From CAVUCE01 sp963739985 (GTDB lineage Bacteria; Bacteroidota; Ignavibacteria; Ignavibacteriales; Ignavibacteriaceae), in assembly GCA_963739985.1 (NCBI GenBank), contig CAVUCE010000003.1:62001-126000 (forward strand): a stretch of 64,000 nt of DNA, read 5' to 3'. How positions within the stretch are numbered: the first letter of the stretch is position 1; every line of letters begins with the position of its first letter. This document shows positions 43,922 through 52,776 of this stretch, in pieces. A program made the translations under genes and the position numbers. The notes under the pieces were generated by a model, which did not search any database, was not told where the DNA came from, and worked only from the letters and a program-made list of their open reading frames with translations.

Positions 43922-46543
43922 TTATTTCAACAAGACCATTTTCTTGGTAATTACATTTTGTCCAGCAGTTAATCTGTAAATGTATGTACCACTAGCTAAC
44001 TTAGAAGCGTTAAATTGAACTTCATGAGTTCCGGCAGCCATAGGCTGATGGTTTAACAAAGTAGCTACTTGTTGACCCAAAATATCATAGATTCTTAAAT
44101 CAACATTTCCAGCTTGATTCAATCCAAATTTAATTGTTGTACTTGGGTTGAATGGATTAGGATAGTTTTGATCCACATAAAATGATTGAGGAACAAATTT
44201 ATCTTTAACATCTGTTAAAACACCATTAATTAATTTAGCGTAAACTGTATCAACACTTGATACAAGTGCAGTTTCAGAACCTTTTGCAATTAATACCATG
44301 GCTACATCAACTGTGTCTTTACCAGCCAATGCTTTAAGAATGTCTAATCCTGTAAACGTTACCATAGTGTCTTTTCCACCATTATTGGCAGCTTTCTGGA
44401 AAATTGCATTTCCACCAGCCATTACCTTAAATTGGTAGACTACTTCATCACCATTAAGATCAACAGCAGGTGACCATTTTACCGTATCAATTTCAGTTGA
44501 ATCATTTATTGATAATGGACCAGCCATAGCTTGTTGATGCAATTTTGCATCAAAGAAGAAGTATGGAGAAGGTGGCGCAGCTACGCCTTGTGTAAACTGG
44601 CTATAGAAACTTGGAATGATTTGGTAACCATCATTCGCAGGAGTAGCAGTAGTGAATTGAGATCCGACTCCTACTACATTAACTGGCCATGTTGGTTCGG
44701 GCATTCCATCAATTTTAGTATCGCTGTCAATTCTCATAGTTAATGTATTATAACCATCCCATAACGTCATATTTGAAGAGCTACCGTCTGCAGGCCATGC
44801 ATTAGAACTTGCAGTTTTAGCAACTCCATCAAGTTCGATTAATACATTTTCGTACCATTCTCCATGATCTACAAATTCCGGAATAGATACTTTCTTAGGT
44901 GTTAAGACTCTACCAGTATCAAGTACAGTTAAATCTGTAGTAGGATCCGCAACATCTATTTCAGTGGTACCATTGTAGAAAGCTACTTGACCTTTTACAA
45001 GTACTCTGTCTCCATAATTCAATACTGGTCCTTGAACACCACCATTAAATATGGTAACGCCTCTTGAACCATCTTGAATTGTATAGCTGAATCTTGCAGT
45101 TCCTTGCATATTAACAGCATTAACAACACCAATAACTTTCATTGTTGATCCTAAGTTATCAGGTGAATAATCGTTATTTGCGTCAACTCTTGCTTCAGCG
45201 ATAGTAGAAAGGCTATCTACTTTCATTGAGTTAAGAACTACTATAGGAGCTGCTGTACCGCTTCTATCGATACCTGAATAAACTATTTCATCTGTAGAAG
45301 CATCAGCATCTATTTTACCTGAAGATAAAATATCCCATTGATCTCCGCTCTTAACAGAAGAATCTACTAAAGCGGTTGAGTAGCTAGACATGCTAGTGAT
45401 GTCTCCGCCATTATAATAGAGAACGTAGATAGATGCATCAGGAGTTGAATAACCTGAACGAGAACCAAAAGCTATATCCATATGACCGTCGCCATTGAAA
45501 TCGCCAAGAGCGCTTCCGTTAAGTCTTCCACTACCTAAAGGAGCAAAATCTCCAACTTCTGTAGTCGAAAGAGAATCGCCTGCCGGCTGTAGTAAGTATA
45601 CTTTACCATCATTAACTGAACCGATTAATATTTCTTTGTGACCATCACCATTAAGATCTACTACCTCGGCAGTTTTCCATGTACCGCCAGGTGCCGTAGC
45701 TGGATAAACTTTACCAAAAGTATATTTACCATTTGCATAGTATATCGGCTGCATGTCTCCACTGCCATAACTGAACAAATAAATAGTACTATCAATAACG
45801 GCTACATCCGGATAAGAAAAACCAAAGGCGCTCGTATCTGCAATACCTGTGGTATCCATTTTCCATGTTTCGGATCCATCTCCATTATCAGGAATGTTAT
45901 CTACAGAGATAACACCAAAATGGTAGTTGCCAGCTCTTGTTGTGAAGATTAATTCCTGTTTTCCATCGTTATTAACATCAGCTGCAACCCACCTGAAGGC
46001 ACGGCTATTGTTACTAACAACTGCAGAATCCGGCAACATATTCCAGGTAGCATTAGCTTTAAATCCACCGGAACCATCAGGAACACCAAGATTATCACTT
46101 CCGCCGCCAACAGCTTCATAATCAAGTAGACGAATCTTACCGTTAGTATAAGGAGAAGCATTTACCGGTCCCCAAACAACTTCCATTTTACCATCGCCAT
46201 CTAAATCGGCTACAGTTAAGGGGCACCAGGTATTTTGATCGTTAAGTTCAGAAGGAACAGATGCCCAAACTGAATCCCACGAAGTTCCATTATATTTGAA
46301 TTCATAAATACGAGGCTGAACACCGCCCAAATTTAATTCGCCGCTAACAGCATAAATTTGAGGAGCCCCGCTACCGGTTACGTCTTCACCGGCAACTAGA
46401 TTTCCATATCCTTCGGGATCTTGTGGTCTCGGAGGAATTATTGAGTTTCTTTGATAAATTGTTGTTTGAGCGCTAACAGATCCCGCAAAAACAATAGTTA
46501 GAAAGAAGAATAAAACCTTCTTAATAAGTGACTTTTGCTTCAT
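43922..46543 (-). CDS. Type IX-secreted FG-GAP/OB-fold protein
   Basis: An 873-residue protein. Signal peptide 1-25 (...SVSAQ). Residues about 40-430 hold FG-GAP/VCBS repeats with Ca2+-binding D-x-D-G-D-G loops (TVADLDGDGKMEVVWG, ADVNNDGKQELIF, VDLNGDGHKEILIG, GDFNGDGHMDIAFGS), a seven-bladed propeller like integrin alpha. Residues about 445-650 contain an OB-fold domain (STMKVIGVVNAVNM, YGDRVLVKGQVAFYNG) of the type seen in secreted nucleases such as YhcR. A spacer and a type-A sorting domain (QNYPNPFNPSTTI, ending KKMVLLK) follow. Its first 150 bp recur at 48930-49080 as a duplication scar. Role: surface binding; the ligand is unknown. Confidence 0.9.
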   Translation of the reverse strand: MKQKSLIKKVLFFFLTIVFAGSVSAQTTIYQRNSIIPPRPQDPEGYGNLVAGEDVTGSGAPQIYAVSGELNLGGVQPRIYEFKYNGTSWDSVWASVPSELNDQNTWCPLTVADLDGDGKMEVVWGPVNASPYTNGKIRLLDYEAVGGGSDNLGVPDGSGGFKANATWNMLPDSAVVSNNSRAFRWVAADVNNDGKQELIFTTRAGNYHFGVISVDNIPDNGDGSETWKMDTTGIADTSAFGFSYPDVAVIDSTIYLFSYGSGDMQPIYYANGKYTFGKVYPATAPGGTWKTAEVVDLNGDGHKEILIGSVNDGKVYLLQPAGDSLSTTEVGDFAPLGSGRLNGSALGDFNGDGHMDIAFGSRSGYSTPDASIYVLYYNGGDITSMSSYSTALVDSSVKSGDQWDILSSGKIDADASTDEIVYSGIDRSGTAAPIVVLNSMKVDSLSTIAEARVDANNDYSPDNLGSTMKVIGVVNAVNMQGTARFSYTIQDGSRGVTIFNGGVQGPVLNYGDRVLVKGQVAFYNGTTEIDVADPTTDLTVLDTGRVLTPKKVSIPEFVDHGEWYENVLIELDGVAKTASSNAWPADGSSSNMTLWDGYNTLTMRIDSDTKIDGMPEPTWPVNVVGVGSQFTTATPANDGYQIIPSFYSQFTQGVAAPPSPYFFFDAKLHQQAMAGPLSINDSTEIDTVKWSPAVDLNGDEVVYQFKVMAGGNAIFQKAANNGGKDTMVTFTGLDILKALAGKDTVDVAMVLIAKGSETALVSSVDTVYAKLINGVLTDVKDKFVPQSFYVDQNYPNPFNPSTTIKFGLNQAGNVDLRIYDILGQQVATLLNHQPMAAGTHEVQFNASKLASGTYIYRLTAGQNVITKKMVLLK

Positions 46544-48929
46544 AAATGTACCTCACATTTTAGTTATTTAATTAATGTCATCTTTCTAGATAACTGTTCG
46601 GTGTTTGTTCTTAACACATAAATATATGTGCCGGATGCAAGTTTCGTTGCATCAAATGAAATATTATAAACTCCACTATCAAAGTGAGAGTTGTTTATTA
46701 AATTACTCACTAATTGTCCATTTATATCATAGACAGATAACGTTACGTTAGTAGATTTATTAAGTGAAAATTTAATTGTAGTAGTCGGATTAAAAGGGTT
46801 CGGATAATTTTGTGATAAATTGAAATTAGCAGGTGTTAAATTTGACTCTTTTTTTATACCGGTAATCGTAATTGGAATAGTAGGAAGTGTTCCTGAATAA
46901 CTCCATTTATCAACTGTCCAGCCATAGTAAGATTGATCGTATACATTGAAATTTTCATCAAAAGCTACATTAAATGTTGATGTATACCCTGATTGAACAC
47001 CACTTTGACGAAGATTATATCCGCCAGTTTGATCAAGATTCCATTTTGCACAATCTATAGTATCAAGAATATCACCTGTGTTAGGATTTAATGCATAAAT
47101 TCTTCCATACTCGTATCCAACTCCCAACTGAAAATCAACATCGGCTGCCGCAAATAAGATATTTTTGGTATTCATAAAACCTAAACCCCATGGCCCAGGA
47201 TTTAATGTATCCCCACTGCTTGCTATTGGCATTTCGTCCATTTGGAATTTAAAGCCGGTGTTTTGCGTATAACCCGTGGACGGACTTCCTGTATAGCAAT
47301 AAATCTTTTTTGTAGTATAGTTAGAAACATATAAAATGCTTCCATCAGAATTTGTTGTTATACCTCTTAAATCGCCTGCTTCAGGAACTGTGACTTCCGT
47401 AATCGGAGTTGTAGTAAAATTTGTTCCCCAAGAATCCATATCGTCTTTAATACCTTTAAAGACCATTACTTTGCCCGGAGTTTGAGCATCTTTAAAGCTG
47501 GTAACATAAACATATCCATTATCATCAACATGAATTGCCCAAAGTGAATCTGCATTAGTAGCAATTCTATAAGGGGCAGATATTACAGAATCAGCACCTA
47601 GTTGAAATACTAAAATATTTCTTTGAGGATCGTTATTGGCTACATAAATTAAAGAGTCCGGGGTAGCATACAGATCCATTGCCCTGTACATGCCTATATC
47701 ATCAAAACCTGCGAGCCAATGACGATAGTAATCCGCACCATATGGAATATTGCTTTTCTTCCCGTTAACTGAGTCGGCATTTAAATATTCTACTAAATAA
47801 TTAGATAGTCCGTCGCTTGTTGATATTAATGCAACAAAATTGTTTTCGTTGACTACTCCAACAGATATTGTGTTATAACCTGTTCCATTTGCATCATCGT
47901 CAGTAGTTGAGTAATTACAACTCCACGTTCCGTCAAATGTTTGCGCTAAGGAAGGTACAGCTAGCAATGAAATGAATAGTAAGAGAAAGGATACAGTACG
48001 CAAATGACTCATCTTTGCCTCCTTATAGTGAATGATGTTTGGAAATGTAGATAGAACTTTAAAAAAATTACTTAAAATGTCAATATTTCTTTCATCATTT
48101 AAGCATAAAATAACTTTTGCCTAAATAATTTTGCACTATTCGGAATAATTATGTAAGGCCCTCTAATAATTTTATTGTCATGTCCTACAATATAACATTT
48201 TATTTTAATTTTCAAGCCTTTATGTTTTCTTAAACTAAAAAACTTATTCAATTAAACTAATCTTTTACTATTTATTCATATTTATTATACTTTTATACTT
48301 ATTTATATACATTTCCTATTTTTGAGGCTTATGAATTTATTGCCTGTTAGGGACTATTATAAAACAATACTTTCTGTACCGCTTCCCGCAATTGCAGGGC
48401 TTTCAACACAAATGGTTGTTTCAATTAGTTGATTCAGCAATGGTCGGGCGATTGGATGAGGCAACTTATGCATTAGCAGCCATGGGAATTGGTGTTTTGG
48501 CAACATGGGCATTAGTTAGTTTATTCTCTAGTTTAGCCACCAGGACTCATGTTATTGTTGCTAGAAGATTCGGTGCTAAAGATTATACTGCGTGCGGTAA
48601 AGTTTTAAACAATTCTTTAATAGCCGGATTTTCGGTCGGAATATTAGTTGCTGCCTTAGCCGTATTCTTTGCCCACGATATTTCTCATTACTTTTCTGCA
48701 GATCCTACAGTAGGGAGACTACATCTTTTATAGGTTTTTAGGCATACCATTTTTTCTAATATCTGTTTCATATTGTGGCTTCTTCTTCGGAATCAATAAA
48801 ACAAAAATATTTATGTTTTCCGGAGTGATCACAAATTTATTGAATATTATTTTAAATTATCTTTTTATATACGGAACATTTGGGATGCCAAGAATGGGAT
48901 TAGCGGGCGCGGGCTTAGCATCTTCACTA
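46392..48929. repeat. Tandem duplication unit, copy A (about 2.54 kb)
   Basis: Direct repeat of 48930-51468. It contains the 5' end of the FG-GAP cargo gene, a complete cargo gene (46564-48012) and the first 600 bp of a MATE gene, now broken. The copies meet at the 7-mer GCAACTA, found at 46392, 48930 and 51469. Confidence 0.9.
46564..48012 (-). CDS. Type IX-secreted propeller protein, tandem paralogue A
   Basis: A 482-residue protein. Signal peptide 1-23 (...VPSLAQ). Residues about 30-395 form a beta-propeller-like passenger with repeated NILVFQLGADS, DDNGYVYVTSF, SDGSILYVSNYTTKKIYCY and YEYGRIYALNP strands. A type-A sorting domain follows (QNYPNPFNPTTTI, ending RKMTLIK). It has the same signal peptide and sorting domain as the protein at 49100-50545, and the DNA in those parts is nearly identical, but the passenger has drifted widely. 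The stop codon is 21 bp from the FG-GAP gene start, so the two could share a transcript. Confidence 0.88.
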   Translation of the reverse strand: MSHLRTVSFLLLFISLLAVPSLAQTFDGTWSCNYSTTDDDANGTGYNTISVGVVNENNFVALISTSDGLSNYLVEYLNADSVNGKKSNIPYGADYYRHWLAGFDDIGMYRAMDLYATPDSLIYVANNDPQRNILVFQLGADSVISAPYRIATNADSLWAIHVDDNGYVYVTSFKDAQTPGKVMVFKGIKDDMDSWGTNFTTTPITEVTVPEAGDLRGITTNSDGSILYVSNYTTKKIYCYTGSPSTGYTQNTGFKFQMDEMPIASSGDTLNPGPWGLGFMNTKNILFAAADVDFQLGVGYEYGRIYALNPNTGDILDTIDCAKWNLDQTGGYNLRQSGVQSGYTSTFNVAFDENFNVYDQSYYGWTVDKWSYSGTLPTIPITITGIKKESNLTPANFNLSQNYPNPFNPTTTIKFSLNKSTNVTLSVYDINGQLVSNLINNSHFDSGVYNISFDATKLASGTYIYVLRTNTEQLSRKMTLIK

Positions 48930-48936
48930 GCAACTA
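48331..48936 (+). pseudogene. Broken 5' copy of the MATE transporter gene
   Basis: Matches the first 605 bp or so of the intact MATE gene at 50860. A one-base insertion near 48421 (TTTCAATTAGTT for TTTCATTAGTA) breaks the frame. An 11-base deletion near 48716, between GGGAG direct repeats, breaks it again. At 48930 the homology switches abruptly to the 5' end of the FG-GAP cargo gene. It cannot encode a working transporter. It was produced by the tandem duplication. Confidence 0.93.
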
Positions 48937-51468
48937 GGTTTCCATATCATTCGGGATCTTGTGGGCTGGAGAAATTATTGAGTTTCTTTGATAAATTGTT
49001 GTTTGAGCGCCAACAGATCCCGCATAAACAATAGTTAGAAAGATGAATAAAACCTTCTTAATAAGTACTTTTACTTCATAAAGGTAACTAACATTTTAGT
49101 TATTTAATTAATGTCATCTTTCTAGATAACTGTTCGGTATTTGTTCTTAACACATAAACATATGTGCCGGATGCAAGTTTTGTTGCATCAAATGAAATAT
49201 TATAAACTCCACTATCGAAGTGAGAGTTATTTATTAAATTACTCACTAATTGTCCGTTTATATCATAGACAGATAACGTTACGCTAGTAGATTTATTAAG
49301 TGAAAATTTAATTGTAGTAGTCGGATTAAAAGGGTTCGGATAATTTTGATCAAGACTGAATGATTTTGGTGTTAAATCGTTAACCTTTTTAATTCCTGTA
49401 ATTGTTAACGGGATAGTCGGCAATGTTTCAGAGTATGTCCATTTATCAACTGACCAGCCATAATACGAAGCAATGTACATATTAAAATTTTCATCGAAAG
49501 CCATGTTGTATATAGCTGCATAACCGGATTGTATATTTGACTGACGTAAGTTATAACCGCCAGTATGATCAAAATTCCATTTGGCGCAATCTACGGTGTC
49601 CATCTTATCACCGGTGTTTGGATTCAAAAGATAAACTCTGCCATATTCATAACCAGAACTTAATTGAAAATTGACATCACAGGCAACGTAAAGAATATTT
49701 TTAGTATTCATGAAACCTAATCCCCATGGGCCGGGATTTAATGTATCGCCTGAAAGAGCAATTGGATGTTCATTCATCTCAAACTTGAAATCGGTATTCT
49801 GTGTATAACCCGCTGTAGGTGAACCGGTAAAACAGTAGACCTTCTTTGTATCATAGTTGGAAACATAAAGGACAGATCCGTCTTGGTTGGTAGTTACACC
49901 TCTGAGCTCTCCGGGTTCCGGCATTGTTACTTTAGTAATTGGTGTCCCGATGAACGTAGTACCCCAAGAGTTCATATCATCTTTGATACCTTTAAAAACT
50001 AAAACTTCACTTGGAGTTGCTCCACTCTTGATATTAGTTACATAAACATATCCATTTCCGTCAACATGAATCGCCCAAAGTGAATCAGCGCCTGTCGTTA
50101 TTCTATATGGTGAACTTTCAATCGAATCAGCTCCCAAAGTAAATACTAGAATATTTCTATCGACATCATTGCTTGGTACATAAATTAGAGAGTCTGGTGT
50201 AGCGTACAATGACATTGCTCTATACATTGCAACATCATCAAATCCATATGCCCAATGTTTTTGATAATGCTCTCCGTATGGGATATTACTTTTTTTACCG
50301 TTAACGGAGTCGGCGTTTAAGAATTCTACCAAGTAGTTGGTTTGATCTTCCCTAGCCAAGAGTGCGACAAAATTATTTTCATTTACAACCCCAACGTCAA
50401 TAGTTCGGTTGCCGGTACCATTAGCGTCATCGTCGGTAGTAGCATAAACACAATTCCAATTTCCGGTAAATGTTTGCGCTAAGGAAGGTACAGCTAGCAA
50501 TGAAATGAATAGTAAGAGAAAGGATATAGTACGCAAATGACTCATCTTTGCCCCCTTATAGTGAATGATGTTTGAGATGTTGATTGAATTTTAAAAAAAT
50601 TACTTAAAATGTCAATATTTCTTTCATCATTTAAGCATAAAATAACTTTTGCCTAAATAATTTTGCACTATTCGGAATAATTATGTAAGGCCCTCTAATA
50701 ATTTTATTGTCATATTCTACATTATAACATTTTATTTTAATTTTCAAGCCTTTATGTTTTCTTAAATTAAAAAACTTATTCAATTAAACTAATCTTTTAC
50801 TATTTACTCATATTTATTTTACTTTTATACTTAGTGTACATTTTCTATTTTTGTGGCTTATGAATTTATTACCTGTTAGAGACTATTATAAAAGAATACT
50901 TTCTGTGGCACTTCCCGCAATTGCAGGACTTTCAACACAAATGGTTGTTTCATTAGTAGATTCAGCAATGGTAGGGCGATTGGATGAGGCAACTTATGCA
51001 TTAGCAGCCATGGGAATTGGTGTTTTGGCAACATGGGCACTAGTTAGTTTTTTCTCTAGTTTAGCCACCGGAACTCATGTTATAGTTGCTAGAAGATTCG
51101 GTGCTAAAGATTATACTGCGTGCGGTAAAGTTTTAAACAATTCTTTAATAGCCGGATTTTCGGTCGGAATATTAGTTGCTGCCTTAGCCGCATTCTTTGC
51201 CCACGATATTTCTCATTACTTTTCTGCAGATCCTACAGTAGGGAGGCTAGCGGGAGACTACATCTTTTATAGGTTCTTAGGCATACCATTTTTTCTAATA
51301 TCTGTTTCGTATCGTGGCTTCTTCTTCGGAATCAATAAAACAAAAATATTCATGTTTTCCGGAGTGATCACAAATTTATTGAATATTATTTTAAATTATC
51401 TTTTTATATACGGAACATTTGGGATGCCAAGAATGGGATTAGCGGGCGCGGGCTTAGCATCTTCACTA
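48930..51468. repeat. Tandem duplication unit, copy B (about 2.54 kb)
   Basis: Second copy of the unit. Its left end (48930-49099) is a scar of the FG-GAP gene start, including mutated signal-peptide sequence and its upstream leader. Its right end lies inside the intact MATE gene at 51468. Confidence 0.9.
49100..50545 (-). CDS. Type IX-secreted propeller protein, tandem paralogue B
   Basis: A 481-residue protein with the same plan as its neighbour at 46564: signal peptide 1-23, propeller-like passenger (about 30-395) and type-A sorting domain (QNYPNPFNPTTTI, ending RKMTLIK). Against paralogue A the passenger differs at many positions, for example VALLAREDQTNYLVEF for VALISTSDGLSNYLVEY, while the signal peptide differs at one residue and the sorting domain at about two. 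It lies divergent from the intact MATE gene with about 310 bp between, and that gap is repeated almost unchanged in copy A. The ligand is unknown. Confidence 0.88.
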   Translation of the reverse strand: MSHLRTISFLLLFISLLAVPSLAQTFTGNWNCVYATTDDDANGTGNRTIDVGVVNENNFVALLAREDQTNYLVEFLNADSVNGKKSNIPYGEHYQKHWAYGFDDVAMYRAMSLYATPDSLIYVPSNDVDRNILVFTLGADSIESSPYRITTGADSLWAIHVDGNGYVYVTNIKSGATPSEVLVFKGIKDDMNSWGTTFIGTPITKVTMPEPGELRGVTTNQDGSVLYVSNYDTKKVYCFTGSPTAGYTQNTDFKFEMNEHPIALSGDTLNPGPWGLGFMNTKNILYVACDVNFQLSSGYEYGRVYLLNPNTGDKMDTVDCAKWNFDHTGGYNLRQSNIQSGYAAIYNMAFDENFNMYIASYYGWSVDKWTYSETLPTIPLTITGIKKVNDLTPKSFSLDQNYPNPFNPTTTIKFSLNKSTSVTLSVYDINGQLVSNLINNSHFDSGVYNISFDATKLASGTYVYVLRTNTEQLSRKMTLIK

Positions 51469-52200
51469 GCAACTACTTTTGATTTATTTTTCTATTTCAC
51501 AGTTAACATGCTTCCCGCATATCGTAAGAAATACAAAAATTTTAGTCATTTTAACTTCGATAAAGATACAATCAGAAGAATTCTAAAACTTTCTTTGCCT
51601 GTCTCTTTTCAAAATGTTTTCATACTGATAGGATTTTTACTTTTTGTAATTATCACCGGGTTTATTGGTTTAAAAGAACAAGCCGCAACTCAAGCGGTAA
51701 TCAGTACCTTATTTATGTCATTTCTTCCGTGTTTCGGATTTGGAATAGCTGCTCAAACGTTGGTAGGGAATAACATTGGTTCTAAGAAATTTGATTTAGC
51801 TACTATATATGGATATGAGACTGCAAAAATTGCAACATATTACACCTTAATATTGGGTTTAATCTTTTTGACAATTCCACAGTTTGTGTTAATTATAATA
51901 ACTACAGATCAATCTATTATAAGGGTTGCGGTTCCGGCGCTAAGAGTTGCGGGTGCTGCGCAAATATTTTATGCAACAGGAGTTGTATTAGCAAACGGTT
52001 TACAAGCAGCCGGCAAAACATTATTTGTTATGAAAGCTGAAGTAATTACCAATTTGTTTATATTTGTCCCAATTGCTTATGTTTTTGGGATATATTTTAA
52101 ATTTGGATTTGTTTGGGCATGGGCGGCATTGCCGTTTTATATAATTATTTATTCAACTGTAATTTTCTTGAAATTTAGATCCGGTACGTGGCATGAATAG
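50860..52200 (+). CDS. MATE-family multidrug/cation efflux transporter
   Basis: A 446-residue protein with 12 predicted helices. MATE signatures include LPAIAGLSTQMVVSLVDSAMVGRL in the first helix pair, the two-fold repeat GFGIAAQTLVGNNIGSKKFD at about 290-310 and the GLQAAGKTLFVMKAE turn. It exchanges Na+ or H+ for organic cations or drugs across the inner membrane. ATG 50860 is preferred over TTG 50851 because it matches the start in the duplicated copy (48331). The 5' 600 bp exist twice because of the tandem duplication, and this is the only intact copy. Confidence 0.93.
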   Translation: MNLLPVRDYYKRILSVALPAIAGLSTQMVVSLVDSAMVGRLDEATYALAAMGIGVLATWALVSFFSSLATGTHVIVARRFGAKDYTACGKVLNNSLIAGFSVGILVAALAAFFAHDISHYFSADPTVGRLAGDYIFYRFLGIPFFLISVSYRGFFFGINKTKIFMFSGVITNLLNIILNYLFIYGTFGMPRMGLAGAGLASSLATTFDLFFYFTVNMLPAYRKKYKNFSHFNFDKDTIRRILKLSLPVSFQNVFILIGFLLFVIITGFIGLKEQAATQAVISTLFMSFLPCFGFGIAAQTLVGNNIGSKKFDLATIYGYETAKIATYYTLILGLIFLTIPQFVLIIITTDQSIIRVAVPALRVAGAAQIFYATGVVLANGLQAAGKTLFVMKAEVITNLFIFVPIAYVFGIYFKFGFVWAWAALPFYIIIYSTVIFLKFRSGTWHE

Positions 52201-52275
52201 CAATAATTAGTAATTTGTTACTTATTAAAAATTAATTTACTTGACTTTGTGAGCTCATAAAAATATATTCTAGCT

Positions 52276-52674
52276 ATGAAATTGAGTCTTAAATCATTAT
52301 TTGTATTTATCGCAATTATTTCTACTGCTTTTGCTGGGGCAACCATCGAATATTTTCATCTCAGAAGCGAAGGGGATAATATCGTCTTAGAATGGAAAGT
52401 ATCTGAAGAAAACAATTTAAACCATTATGTTATAAAAAGAAGTAGTGATTTTACAAATTATTTCGAGATAGCTCAAGTTTCTCCTCATTCAGGGAATCAA
52501 TTTTATACCTATACTGATAAAACTGCATACAAAACTTCTGATATGGTATTTTCTTATCAATTAGTTATAGTTGATAATGATGGAACTTCAACTACATTAG
52601 CTCCGGTTTCAGTTTCACATAGTGTTTCTGCTGTTAAACGAACCTGGGGAAGCATAAAAGCAATGTTCCGTTAA
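52276..52674 (+). CDS. Small exported fibronectin-like protein with KRTWGSIKAMFR tail
   Basis: A 132-residue protein. Signal peptide 1-20 (...STAFA). The mature part is one Ig/fibronectin-like sandwich (EYFHLRSEGDNIVLEWKVSEE, HYVIKRSSDF, SYQLVIVDNDG), close in style to the Ig-like module that precedes sorting domains in the cargo proteins. It lacks the QNYPNPFNP sorting domain and instead ends in a basic-aromatic tail, VKRTWGSIKAMFR. I believe similar tails occur in related bacteria but cannot check. It could be a different retention or export signal. A gene for a SpoIID-like protein follows about 100 bp downstream. Confidence 0.75.
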   Translation: MKLSLKSLFVFIAIISTAFAGATIEYFHLRSEGDNIVLEWKVSEENNLNHYVIKRSSDFTNYFEIAQVSPHSGNQFYTYTDKTAYKTSDMVFSYQLVIVDNDGTSTTLAPVSVSHSVSAVKRTWGSIKAMFR

Positions 52675-52776
52675 TAATAAATTTATTATTATAAAATACC
52701 TCTTAAACACAAATCTAATATTTCATTCCTTATCATTATTTTATAATTTTGGGAAACTTTATATCTAATATAATTG

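Noticed and set aside
48392..49034. Two short plus-strand frames as separate small membrane proteins
   Set aside because: Both are pieces of the frame-shifted MATE copy; the second even runs into the FG-GAP gene scar.
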